From: Achaetomium macrosporum
Taxonomy: Eukaryota > Ascomycota > Sordariomycetes > Sordariales > Chaetomiaceae
Reading direction: 5' to 3'
DNA length: 64,000 bases
Assembly: GCA_033296875.1 (NCBI GenBank)
Contig: MU860079.1
Location: 1 to 64,000, forward strand
A program made the translations under genes and the position numbers. This document shows, piece by piece, positions 1 to 10,614 of this stretch. Position 1 is the first letter of the stretch; every line of letters starts with the position of its first letter. Under the pieces are notes generated by a model. It did no database searches, was not told the DNA's origin, and saw only the letters and a list, made by a program, of their open reading frames with translations.

Positions 1-415
1 GTGAGCTCTGATCTGTGTGATCACCGTGGAATCGTGGCTGTTGGTCTTCCAACAAATATAGGTCATGGGAAATGGTATCGGGGCTGTACGTTACTGACGG
101 CCCACCCGAGAAAGTTCTGCTGGTTAACGATTGCCCCCAATCGCCTTTGCCCACATTGCCACGGATCCATTATGGCCCTGGCTCCGCGCACTGCAGGGCT
201 TAAACTCCGCTACGACGACTGTAGAGACAGATTGGTGGACGCAATTGACATTGGGAGAATATTCTGAGCACGAGATTTGTCAGAAGTGCTGTCTAACTAT
301 GCAGTTGTCAGAGGAGGTCGTCGATCGGTCGCCGAACTCGGGGCTCTCGGCTGTGGATGCCCGGGGAGAATGGCTAATCCTTGATAAGTTTCAAGAAAGC
401 AGTCTTCGCAGATAA
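1..415. other. No supported gene, left edge
   Basis: Open frames here are short, overlap in several frames and show no recognisable domain or intron structure. They could belong to a gene cut by the window edge, but nothing in the sequence supports one. Confidence 0.4.
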
Positions 416-514
416 GTCACTTTGGCGGAGTGGTTAACGCGCTGCCCTGCTAATTAACAGTTAGCTTGGTAGGCAGTTCCTTCGGGAGCGTAGGTTCGAA
501 TCCTACAGGTGACG
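416..514 (+). tRNA. tRNA-Ser(GCU) with an 18-nt intron
   Basis: The 99-nt cloverleaf has acceptor stem GTCACTT/AGGTGAC (one G-T pair), a D-arm, an anticodon stem CTGCC/GGCAG at 442-446 and 472-476, anticodon GCT at 449-451, a long type II variable arm and a perfect T-arm (GTAGG-TTCGAAT-CCTAC). The long variable arm and GCT anticodon identify a serine tRNA that reads AGC/AGT codons. An 18-nt intron at 453-470 sits at the canonical position, one base 3' of the anticodon. Its TTAGC can pair with the anticodon region GCTAA, as expected for the tRNA endonuclease substrate. A T-run at 516-520 right after the gene fits RNA polymerase III termination. Confidence 0.93.
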
Positions 515-1493
515 ATTTTTGCCCATTTCCTCTCGGTCCTCACGGGACTTCATTCGGTTTATGCCCTTTTTCTCACTTTCGCTCACGAGAACCCATTGAT
601 CCATAGTCGCAGAATGACGGGGACAATCTATGCACGAAGAGAAGTACGGAGAGAGAGAGATGCCAGTATGCGGTAAGACTACGGCAAATGTATGTATGGA
701 TACAGCAAGTCTATCCAGCCTCCACAATCACCAGCTGATGCCGCTCTACTATACGCCGGGACTTTTAGCGAGGCACACCAGCAGCTTCTTGAACTGGTGG
801 GCGACACGTTGGGTGCCTCTGACCACACTTCGGCCGGGCCACATCAACCTGGCTGCGTACGATGCCTACCTGGCAGGGAACGGGAGTCCCAACATGAACA
901 GGAACCGGTCACGGAGGCTACCGGCGCATGCGTGGGATTATTCCAACGGATAAGACCGAAGACTAGCACTAGAATCCGCATTCAACCATTCTGTTTCACC
1001 ACCTCTACTGCAGGTATCGAAATGTCGAGGCCAAACGGGATCGCCCACTCATCGCAAGGCCGTGAGAACACAGCCTGCTAGTAGCAATTCTTGAGACGCC
1101 AGTTTCTCTCTGCCGGGTGATACAACCCGATGCACACACAGCGACCGAGGTCCCTGAAACATCGGGCCTGAAATCTGCGTCCCCGGGGTGTTCAACTTTC
1201 ATGGAGAGAAAAAGAGGGAAAAGGAGCAAAGCTGGGTGGACTTGATTGAGGGTTTAAAACGCTTTGGGGCCGTGGGGCTACCGTGTGGGACACAGTGTGA
1301 AGGCACCCAAAACCGTGCCACTGCCATCATGGCAGACCACGGTAATCCATCCCACTCCAAAGCAGTGTTGGTTGGCAGACATTAAACGACACAAGAGTTA
1401 GTCACCTCCGCTGCTGCTAACTTGGCCCTGGAAACAGTGGGATACGAAAGGAACTGAGCCATATTAGATATAGTCTAGCGACGCGCACCTGCG
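515..1493. other. Intergenic, no supported gene
   Basis: The longest ATG frame (692-1081, plus strand, 129 codons) has no recognisable domain and is overlapped by other open frames of similar length. I see no convincing splice sites or repeats. A lineage-specific small gene cannot be excluded. Confidence 0.35.
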
Positions 1494-2911
1494 CTACGGC
1501 TTTCTGGCGGCAATCCTCGCGCTTCTCCGCAGCGCCGGAGCATCTGCCCTCTCGCCCTCACCGACCCCTACCTTTCTTCTCCGGTTGCGTTTCGCAGGGG
1601 CTTCCATCCTCTGCTTGGTTGGGGCCTTTTCTGTGGTTGCCCTCAACGACCGACGGGGGCCATCGCCGTTTGTTGTGACTACTGAGGCCATTTTGGGCTT
1701 GGACTGGCCCGGCTCAACGGAGATCTTGGATGCTGACCTCAGATTCTCCCGTGTCCTCGGCCGTTTCGAGCGAGTGGCCTTCCAGCTCGGTTTTGAGCCT
1801 GGGACGGAACGCTTTGATGGCTTTGCACCTCCCTTCACTTCTCCTCCTTCGCCTACCGCCCCAGATCGTTTGCGAGAATGTGACAGCTTTGCGCTCGGGT
1901 TCGGATCCGGGGCGCTACGCTTTGAAGCTCTTGCACCTGTCTCACCTTCTTCTGCGTCGTTTGGCTCTCTGCGTCGCTTGCGTGGATTTGGCAGCTCTCT
2001 GCTGGGGTTCTGATCCGGGGCGCTATGCTTTGAAGGCCTTGCAGCTGTCTCCTCTTCCTTTCCGGCACCGCGCTCTCTGTGTCGCTTGTGTGGATCTGAC
2101 GGCTCTACACCCGTGTCTGAGACTGGGGCGGTATGGTCTGGGGGCGTCGCACCCTTCTTCCGACGGGCCCGCTCGGCAGCGTCCTGAGATTGCGTCCAGA
2201 GGTCTTCCCAGACTTCGTGATCTGGAAACTTGTACTCCTTCTTAAGCCCCTCAGTTGTGACCCCGCGCTCTTCTTCCGGCGCGATGTTGTCGCCCCTTTC
2301 GCTGCGTAGACGCCTCAGCAGGACATCCGCCGTGGGAAGCAAATTGACAATGTTATCAATGAACTTTCTGTGCCATTCCATTTTGGAAGAAGCACCCCAG
2401 ATTTCGCAGCCTGGTCTGGTGCGGTCCTCCATGACCCTTTGCAGGTGGCCCCGTAATTAGGTCACAAAGGCCGCGACGCGATCGGCTTCGTCTAGGTCTC
2501 GCATATCGGGCAGGCCGTCCATCATGCGGCGTTTCGCGTACCGTCTCCAGAGCATCAGCTGGATATGCAAGAACCTTTCCTCACGCAAATAGAAGCCGTG
2601 TTCATAGTCGAGTTCGCGCTCGGCGTCATCAAATCGGTATTCCCGCAGAGGTACGCCGCCCACCTCGACCAGTTCATCGAAGAGTGTGCGTACCCCTGAC
2701 TCGGGGCTCTGGGTGCGTTCCCTGCGATGGGATGTCAGTCCCTGGTGGGTTGGGTCAACAATGACACTACAAACTTGAGTTTCTCGTTGACGGCCTCGAG
2801 ATTAAGTGTTTCTACTCCGAGTTTCCGGAGAGTTGATGGAGAGGGAGGGCGGCTTCCTCGGAAAAAGAGTGCCTTCGGAGATCCCGAATAACTCTCCGCA
2901 AGGGAAGCCAT
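1494..2911 (-). CDS. Hypothetical basic repeat protein, interrupted by an in-frame TAA
   Basis: Function not recognised. The model starts at ATG 2911, about 67 nt downstream of a TATA box. Exon 1 is 2775-2911. A 53-nt intron (2722-2774; GTTTGT donor, CTGAC branch, CAG acceptor) joins it in frame to a conserved-looking acidic/basic segment. A TAA at 2457-2459 stops the frame after about 133 residues. The same frame then stays open for a further 320 codons to 1494, with a resumed ATG at 2432. The downstream part begins with an ordinary globular-looking stretch (a run of W, F, I and L). It then turns into a highly charged tail with three imperfect repeats of roughly 35-40 residues around an S-K-R-S-A-P-D-x-N-P-S core, and a basic C-terminus rich in RR/KR, like nuclear localisation or DNA-contact sequence. 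I found no GT-AG intron whose length is a multiple of three that would remove the stop. It may be a pseudogene, two short genes, or a sequence error. Confidence 0.5.
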
Positions 2912-3827
2912 ATCTGCGAGGATGTCGAATGATGGAGAGAAGGATGTTAAGGCTCGAGAGTGGCTGTTCTTCCCTAGATATTTATAGTTCCGGTTGCTGT
3001 CTCACAGCCAACAAAAAAAATTAATACCTGTCACGAGCCACGTCCCCGTTTACCTGTCTCATTGGTCGCACCGCTGTCCCGGGCTTTGGGAGATGCGACG
3101 CTCAACCAACTATGTGATTGTGCAGAGTAGCTACCACCGATTGGTGTGGTACTTATCGATGAAGGCCAGTTGTTGCAGTATGCAGCTCAGAGGCATAGAA
3201 GTATGTATTGTGATGTGTATAGAAGAAGATTCAGATGCGCCCATTCAAGCCACAGAAATGGGTTATATGCGGGAGAGCTTGAAAGGAATAGTGAAAGACC
3301 ACAAAGGTCTTGGTATTCAACACCAATCCGGGCCACAATAAAGAACAACGCCCTGAATTTGTGGGTCGGCCGCTCCCACGCAGATAATTCGGATCCATTG
3401 CAACCATTGGGTCACACGCACAAGGGGTATAGTATGGGGGACCTTAGGTAGCCGCAAGGGAATTGTGCTCTTCCTGCGGGACGTCAGTCCATGACTGGAT
3501 GAGGGCCCTTCTAGGAAACGGGCCTGATAGCCACCGAAGGTGCCCGCGGCTCGGGTGAACGGCCAAAGGGGGCTTGCTGCTCTTCGGACAGAAATAAATG
3601 CAGCGGCCGAATAGGTATGATCGAGTGATACATATCACCTTGGTGGCACTGAGGAGGGATAACCGGGAATCCTCCTCATTGAAAGCGATTCGCTTCATTA
3701 ACAGCTTCGATACACATGCGAATAATACTATTTTGCCTACCTACCGAACCACAACTCCAGGCGACAGTCATAGACATGGCATCAAATCAACCTTGCAAAT
3801 CAAAGCACCCTTACAGAATCCTCATGC
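2912..3827. other. Intergenic: promoter of the leftmost gene, otherwise empty
   Basis: Upstream region of the minus-strand gene starting at 2911 and downstream region of RRP12. Open frames are short and unconvincing. Apart from the TATA box listed separately, nothing recognisable was seen. Confidence 0.4.
2978..2987 (-). promoter_or_regulatory. TATA box of the gene at 1494-2911
   Basis: On the minus strand this reads CTATAAATAT, a close match to the TATA consensus. It lies about 67 nt upstream of the ATG at 2911, leaving room for a 5' UTR of roughly 35-40 nt. It supports a real transcription unit despite the in-frame stop further on. Confidence 0.55.
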
Positions 3828-6800
3828 TCATGACCTCCCCTTCCCACCTTTGCTAACCCGGCTTCCATGAATAGCCGGGCCCCTTCTCTTATCCTGGCCC
3901 AATCCCCTCCTCCCCACAGCAGCAGCAATTCCCCCCTTTCCGCCCCTGTCTGAGCCCCCTCTCCCCTTACCAAATCCACCACCACCTCTCCCTCCCTTAG
4001 CATCGCCTCCCCCTCTCCTCCTATTACCGCCGAGCTTCGTATCCCTGAACGCCTTAGCAGCAGCACCCTCATCAATCTCTATCCCGCCATCACTCTCGTC
4101 ATCATCGTCGTCGTCCGCATTCTTCCTTCCGCGGTTCCACTTGAGCTTGCCGCGCAGGCCGCGCCGTGGGATATCCTTGCCCTTGAGCGCAGCAACATAC
4201 GCGCCTACGCCGCTCTCCTCCTCTCCGCCGGCGGCGGGGGTGTCGATATCCATCGCCGCGTCATCATCGTCTCCGCCCAGGATGAGCTTCCCGTCCGCGT
4301 CGGTCTTGGCCTTGGTCTTCTTGCCAGTCCTCTTCAGCTTGCTGGGTTTAGTGGTAGAGATGTTGGCGAGCGCATTCCGGTCGAGCAGATCAAGCGGCTC
4401 GTCCTCGTCCTCGAGGATATACGCGCTTCCGCCCTTCTGAGCCGCACCCTTCCGCTTCTGCCTGCGGCCTGTCATCTCGACGTCCGAGTCGTCCGAGTGG
4501 GACTGGTCTGACTCGTCGTCGTCGCTGCTGTAGAGTGCTTGGTCGTACTCGCTCTCGAACCGGCCCCTGCGCTTGCCAGCTTGCTCGGTGTCGGATTCAT
4601 CCCCGGCTTCTTTGGCTGCCTCCTTCTTGCGTTTGCTGCGCTCTTTGGTCTTGCGGATGTTGGTGATCAGCTTGCGGTCGGCTTCGGGGCAGTGCTTGTT
4701 GACAATATCGACGCCGAAGCGGCGCACCATGCGCTCGAGGATGTGTTTGACTTTCGCCCGGAAGTGGCCCTTGTGCTCATGGCTCCAGACCATGACGTTG
4801 GGGATCAGGGTGGCGAGGCGCGGCAGCATCAAGTCGGTGGGCAGGCTGATGACACATACTTTGACGAAGCCAAGCACACTCTTCACGATCTCGCGGTTGT
4901 TGGAGGTCAGGAACAGGTCCATGGTCTGCACCAGGTCGGCCAGGGTTTCTTTGCTAAGCGTCTCTCGAAACTCGTAGAGCACGCGCGTGATGGCGGTGAC
5001 GGACGCCGAGATCATGTGGGGGGTGCTGCCCGCGAGGCCGGCACTGACCATGGTCAAGTACTCCTCTATGGAAGCCTTCGCCATTGGCGCATCCTTGGGC
5101 ATGTGCGGCACCTTGCTGTTGTCGATCAAGGCTCCGTCGGCAGCCACCATCTTGTGACCCATCAGGACGAGCAGGTCGAACGCTGTTGTCCTGGCCTTCT
5201 CGTTGTGCTCTTTGCAGCCGATGACGACCTCAGAGAGGATGGAAGGAATGAAGTGGAGCGATGTGTCGGGGATGAAGGGGATCAGAGCCGCAATTGCGGC
5301 AAGGCGCTCTCGCCTAGCGGGTGCGGACACCTTCTCGGCGCTGGACAGAATAAGCGACTGAAGCTCTGCGTTTCTCTGCTCAAGAGCGACCTTGCCGATT
5401 TCCGAGTCGGCTAACCGCGGGATCAACTTGTAGGCCTTCTTCTGCAGCTGCGGGTCATCGTCCTTGAACACGACGAGTGATGCGATCTTGAAAAGAGCCT
5501 CGAAGCTCTCCCGTGGCAGGTAGATCGACATAGTGACCACGAGGTCCATCAGGGTGTGCGCAGTGGAAGGCACCTGCTCACCGTTTTGCTGATTCTTTGG
5601 CTTCTCGACCGGTTCCTGGAGGGCTACAGCGAGCTTCTCGCACACGAGGTCAAACGTCTCCATGAGTCGCGCCGGGGGGATGATGCTGAGGTAAGAGTTG
5701 ATTGTCTGCAAAACAGGACCCCGTTTCTGAGGCAACGTCGTGCTGTAGACGTTGAAGAGCACGGCAAGGAAGTCGGCAGCAAACGTCGTCCCCAGGTACT
5801 CGAGGTTCTTTTGCGCCATCTCCTTCGTTACCCTGCTCTGCAGAATCGGTTCCTCTTCGTCAGACGCCAAGGCTATGGCCTGGTTCGATTCCACAAGCGC
5901 CTTCAGTGCACGGCAGACATCGAGCCGTAACTCGACTTGCTCGTAGAGCAAGGTAGTCAACATCTCCGCGAAACCTTTGTCGAAAGCCTCCACAAGATCC
6001 AACGGCAGATCGCAGTACCCTGGGAGAATGGACCATATTTGTTGCACGACCGTTTCAAAAATTTTGACCTCCATTGTCTTTGCAGCTGCGCCGTGATCCA
6101 GCACTCGCTGGAACATGGCTGCGCTCAAGGGCACAAACTCGATCTTGAAATGCGCAAGGTTGGTGTTTGAAGTGTAGTCACGCAGAAGTGGGAGCATCCA
6201 CGCCCTGCCCGGCTGGCCTTTTGCTGGCTTGGCGAGATTCAGGGGTAAGACGCTCAGCACGGCCTCGGGACCCATTGCTCTGATTGCCTTTCCGAGCACT
6301 TCGTCGGCTTCCTGTTTCCCGGTGAAGGAATCGTTGCCTCGCATCTCGCCAATGCTCTTCGTAATGCCAAGGAGGTGAGGTGCCGCTTGCCAGCGCAGGG
6401 CGTCAAACATGGCGCCAATGACGTTGAAGGTTTCGAGCCACGCTGCTTGGTACTTCACGGTGAGGAGACCCTCGACTGTGTTCACAAGCTGCTGAATAAC
6501 CTTTTCGTCGTATATTGATGGCTCGATGAGCACCTGCCTGGGGACACAGTTCGCCATAAATGAGACCAAGCATTCAGAGGCCGAAATCCGGATGTTCTTG
6601 GCTTCAGATTCGAGATACCCAGCCACCATGTTGAAGGGCTCCAGCAACTCCTGGAACGTTTCCTCCGGTGAAATCTGCGCCGAGACGTCATACGCTCTTG
6701 ATAGAATGGCGATCCACGGGGGGAGTAGCTGGGTGTCGTTCGGGGCCGGGCGCAGCTCCTTGATGATCTCGAGTAATCTTGGCAGCTTGGCCGAGGCAAC

Positions 6801-7697
6801 CTCATCCGCCATCCCCTCAAAAATCATCTCGAAGATATCAAACACGGCCATGCTCATGTGCTCGTTTCCGGAACGGGCGATGCCAAGAAGCAGCTCGCAC
6901 AGAGACTCGATCTTCTTGCTGGGCCATCCGCCGCTTGCAGACGCGACGGTCTTGACGAGTTGAAGCGCATGTATCAGCTCCGGATCATGCACGCTCTCTG
7001 ACCCCTTCTTCTCCTTCCTGAGCTGGGCAGCCTTTTCCGCCAGCGCTTTCAGGCTCATCATAGCGGTCTCGGCGCACATGGCTGCTGCGGGGTGGTCAAG
7101 GGAGGGACTCGGCGGCGGATTCTTCAGGACCTTCCTCAACGCTTCTTGCGCCCTCTTGCGCACCTTCGGCCGTGGGTCAAGGGCGAAGCTCAACAGGCCG
7201 CCCACTGCCCGCCGCGGGCCGATCACGGCGGCGCTCATCTCCCAAGCAGCCGCATCCTGAGCGAGCAACAATCCCTCCAAGCAACCAATCGATGATCTTA
7301 TCAACGGCGCATCGGCGTCCGGCTGTGATAGTACTGGTGCTAGTAGGGTGAGGATCTGCGTGAACTTGGCGCGGAGGAGAGGCTCGGGGGCGAAAGGTGT
7401 AACGACATCGAGGAGATAAACGACGGGTTGCGCAAGGGTCTTGTTGTCCAGTAGACTGAGAAGCGCTGCGAAGTAAGCTGTCGGGGTGGGTTCAGTGTTG
7501 CGCTCTTTGAACGCGGATTCGACACCCTCGAGAACACTGGCGGTCTGCAGCCACAGTTAGTGTATAGGACTTTAGATATACGGAATGGAAGATGGAATGA
7601 AGAAGAGTATATTCCATATGGATCTCACCTGCTTCTGATTCTGCAGATTCGGAGACCTGATCTTGTCCAGCTTCTCTTTCAGCGACGGAGAAGCCAT
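3828..7697 (-). CDS. RRP12: RRP12-like ribosomal RNA-processing protein
   Basis: HEAT-repeat protein that in yeast works in export and maturation of both pre-ribosomal subunits, in the nucleolus and nucleoplasm. The model has exon 1 at 7629-7697 (23 codons from ATG 7697) and exon 2 at 3828-7544, separated by an 84-nt intron (7545-7628) with a CTAAC branch and CAG acceptor. The product is about 1261 aa, close to yeast Rrp12 (about 1230 aa). The body is long alpha-helical repeats typical of the NUC173/RRP12 family. The C-terminal quarter is highly charged: KR-rich blocks, DDDD runs and finally an RG/GG-rich basic tail, as usual for nucleolar proteins. It is transcribed in the same direction as SEC17, with a 412-bp gap. 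The 5' end is secure because exon 1 splices in frame and the downstream frame has no nearby alternative ATG. Confidence 0.95.
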
Positions 7698-8109
7698 TTT
7701 GGCGGTTCCGTGACAAGGTGCGCTGTAAGTCGAGGCACCTCCCAGTGTCTTACAAGTCGAGAAATTTCAAAGCAGCATCAAAAAAGTTGGGTGTTATCGC
7801 TTATCAATGACCAACCCCACCTCCGTGTCAAGCTGATAAGGGTTGGGTGTGACGGGTCAAATTCCAGGGTTGTCTATGGCGAACTTTCCCCTCCTTAATG
7901 CTCCTGGGCAGCTTCCACCCACTTTCCTCACCCCTGGACTATGTAACCACCGGGTTCGACGATAGTATGAAGTCAAGTGGAAGAACCACTCCACACTCTA
8001 TTTGACCACAGCATCATAACCAGACCGTGCTCAAAAACAGGACAACCCTAATGAGATGATATACATCTCTTCCCGAATCCCAAACGCCAGAACAACAACC
8101 AATCCAATC
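7698..8109. other. RRP12 promoter / SEC17 3' region
   Basis: 412 nt between two minus-strand genes. It must hold the SEC17 3' end and the RRP12 promoter. No clear TATA box or other consensus site stands out. Confidence 0.4.
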
Positions 8110-9177
8110 TCACGAGAATTCGTTATCAGCCTCCTCAATCTGGTTCTTGACCCTGACCAGAATCTCCGTCTTCCACTTGTCGAGCCGGCTCATCTGGTCA
8201 TACGCATAGAGCTTGTCGGTGAACACCTCCTGATTCCCGGCTTCGATAGCCTCAATCAGATCCGACAGGAGCTGGCATTCGCGCTGGCCCGCAAACGACG
8301 GATCCTTCTCCTTGTACCTCTCCAGATTGCGGCGGGCGCTGACGAGGTCCTTGGTTGCTAGGATGCAGAGCCCCGCCTTAAACCAGTAGTCCTTGACCGA
8401 GTACTTCATCAAGTGGTTCTCGAGTGATGAGTCGGCCACCTTCTCGAAGTTCTGTACCGCTTTGTAGTAGTCGCCTTCGAGTGCCGCAATGTCTGCTTCT
8501 TTGAGCCAGAGCTTGTTCGCTAGCCTGCGGCCAAGGTCAGCTGGTGCGAGCATAGACAGCAGCCGCCGAAGTGCCCACTCACGCTTTTGCCCCGTCCTCC
8601 TCGTACCAGTGCGCCGCTTGACGGTAGAACTCCATCGCCTGCTTGCGGTCGCCAACCTCCACCTCGAGCAGCTCCGCCACATTCTCTAGATGAGTTGCAG
8701 CCCGACGGAAATTGCCCTTTGCCTGGTATCGTTCGATGGCCGCCTTGATGCAACGCACCGCGTCGTTGGGGTATTCTTTCTTGTAGACCTTGAAGGCGTC
8801 CACCATAATATTCGCCGCATCATCCGGCTCGTTCAGCTTCTCCCTGTGAATTTTCGCTGCTGCCTCGAAGGCTTGGCCTGCTTCCCTGTCTGTGGCCTGG
8901 TGTCAGTGTGTGTTGGGGGTGGAGGGCCGAGAGCGCGCAGCCACGTACTCATCTTCTCCAACCTGTAGGCATTACCCGCCTGGACGTAGAGCTCGGCGGC
9001 ATTCTGGTACTTGTCTTCTTTGTTGCTGAAGAAGCTAAATCCTCCAGATGCGCTCTGGAGCATTTTCTTTGCCTGTATACCTTAGCGGTTCAGCAGCTGA
9101 CTTGACGAGGGACCTTGTGGCGGCGTTGGAGAGGGAGAGCGCACCTTCTCCTCCAGCGCACGCGGGTCGAGAGCCAT
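8110..9177 (-). CDS. SEC17: Alpha-SNAP, vesicular-fusion protein Sec17
   Basis: SNARE-disassembly adaptor that loads the AAA ATPase NSF/Sec18 onto cis-SNARE complexes on ER, Golgi and vacuole membranes. Four exons: 9145-9177, 8949-9072, 8583-8889 and 8110-8524, with introns of 72, 59 and 58 nt, all GT-AG. The joined frame gives 292 aa, exactly the length of yeast Sec17. The whole length is the TPR-like helical hairpin array of the SNAP family. The GGFSFFSN segment near residues 20-27 matches the N-terminal membrane-contact loop. The extreme C-terminus (DKLYAYDQMSRLDKWK...) matches the conserved part that stimulates Sec18 ATPase. The start is the only ATG that gives the family N-terminus (MALDPRALEEK). 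Confidence 0.96.
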
Positions 9178-9566
9178 GGTGTCGTTGCGTACGTAGGCTG
9201 GGGGTAGGTTGTGAAGCAGCTTCGTTGTAGGGTCGAGAAATGGGAATGTGAGGCTATGGTCGGGATGTTACGTACTGTGTGACTGTGCTGTCTGACGGTA
9301 CCCGGCTGTGACAAGGCGGGGCGCCAACTGTGGGCCAACGGTTCCGCCCAGAGCTACATGTACATATGACGCCTGACGTTAACTGCGTTAACTGGATCCC
9401 CAGTAAGGTTAGCAGAAGCTATCCCACTTTTGGACTACGCTATACCTTAACAAGCTAGCACCGCGGATTGATCGCGAGATCGTCAAATTGGATTCAACCT
9501 CGAACCAAAAAGCTTCCCCGTGTCATCCCAGACTCAACCACATCCCAACGACACACCCTCACCAGC
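9178..9566. other. Divergent promoter region, SEC17 and GatC-like gene
   Basis: 389 nt between divergently transcribed starts at 9177 (minus) and 9567 (plus), so both promoters must lie here. No strong TATA box or recognisable factor site was seen. Confidence 0.4.
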
Positions 9567-10214
9567 ATGACCGCCGCACGCCCCCCCCTATCCCGCCTCG
9601 CGCGCCAGCGCCTCCCGCTTTCTCGGCTCTCCACCCGTCACCACTCCTCCTCAGCAGCACCCTCACCCCAACCCAGACCGCATCACGACCCCTACGCGCT
9701 CCTCTCCCAACCAACCTGGTCCATCCGCAGCCTCCTCCCGCCGACCCCCTCCAGCAACACCCCTTCAGCCTCCCCCAACTCAGCCCCAGAAGAGGAAATA
9801 ACGCCCGCTCAACTATCACACCTCCTCCGCCTCTCCGCGCTCCCGCAGCCCTCCTCTCCGGAGGAAACCAGCCGCATGCTAGCCACGCTCCACGCGCAGC
9901 TGCACTTTGTGCGCGATATACAGCGCGTGAACACAGACGGGGTCGAGCCGCTGTATTCGATCCGCGACGAGACGGCCGAGGGGATGCGGGAGGCGACCAT
10001 CACTGTGGACACACTCAAGTCCGCCTTGGCGGACGAGGAGGTGTATGGGCGGTGCAAGCGGCCGCGAAGGAGGAGGACGGGGGATCAGAAGAAGGGGGCA
10101 GTGGATGGCAATGGAGTGGAGGACTGGGATGTGTTGGGGTGTGCCAGCGAGAAGGTTGGAAGGTATTTCGTTGTTCGGAGCGGGAGTGGGAAGAACGAGG
10201 AAGGGAAGGATTGA
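9567..10214 (+). CDS. Mitochondrial glutamyl-tRNA(Gln) amidotransferase subunit, GatC-like
   Basis: Likely small subunit of the mitochondrial GatCAB-type amidotransferase, which converts Glu-tRNA(Gln) to Gln-tRNA(Gln) for organellar translation. Single exon of 215 aa. The first 30 residues are rich in R, S and A without acidic residues, a good mitochondrial presequence. Residues about 75-150 carry the GatC signature: a helix beginning ITPAQLSHLLRLSALP, then a helix with the FVRDIQRVNTDGVEPLYS motif and an RDE turn. The C-terminus is longer than bacterial GatC and basic, as in fungal Gta3-type proteins. ATG 9567 was chosen over a weaker upstream in-frame start at 9468 because the presequence begins there. 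It diverges from SEC17. Confidence 0.8.
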   Translation: MTAARPPLSRLARQRLPLSRLSTRHHSSSAAPSPQPRPHHDPYALLSQPTWSIRSLLPPTPSSNTPSASPNSAPEEEITPAQLSHLLRLSALPQPSSPEETSRMLATLHAQLHFVRDIQRVNTDGVEPLYSIRDETAEGMREATITVDTLKSALADEEVYGRCKRPRRRRTGDQKKGAVDGNGVEDWDVLGCASEKVGRYFVVRSGSGKNEEGKD

Positions 10215-10614
10215 GGGGAGTCGAACAGGGGAATAGGGAGAAGAAGTTTGGTGGAAAGCAGAGACCGCAGGAATGGAAAAGGGGCTTCCTTTATAGAGAA
10301 GGAGGTCGAGATGGGTTATCTGGGCTGTTTGCATCTTCAAGGGCTACCAAAGCCACACCGTCAGGAGCTGGGGTTGGAGACGGAACACCGAGATGACTGG
10401 CTCAGGGTTAACCATCATAGATACTGTGATGCGATGTTGGGTTTGTCTCCCCTAAGATAATGCCCTTCAGGGCTGAGCGCCGAATGCTAATACATGCGGA
10501 CAGATACCATAGTCGCATCCATTCCTCGTCCCGCCCGCTCATTTCGGCCTCTCCAAAACGCATACTTCGCGTTGTACACAAGCTCTACGATCCTACCGCC
10601 ACAGTCGGGCTCCT
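10215..10614. other. Convergent 3' ends
   Basis: 400 nt between the stop of the GatC-like gene (plus) and the stop of the DUF726 gene (minus), presumably both 3' UTRs. Nothing else was recognised. Confidence 0.45.

Noticed and set aside
2400..2475. Intron spanning the TAA in the leftmost gene
   Set aside because: All GT to AG pairs tested (29, 41, 50, 55, 62 and 67 nt) shift the frame. The only 39-nt candidate that keeps it has an unusual GAG acceptor and is too short.
4539..5414. Long antisense open frame inside RRP12 (291 codons)
   Set aside because: It overlaps a well-supported HEAT-repeat exon, its composition mirrors the antisense of that exon and it has no domain.
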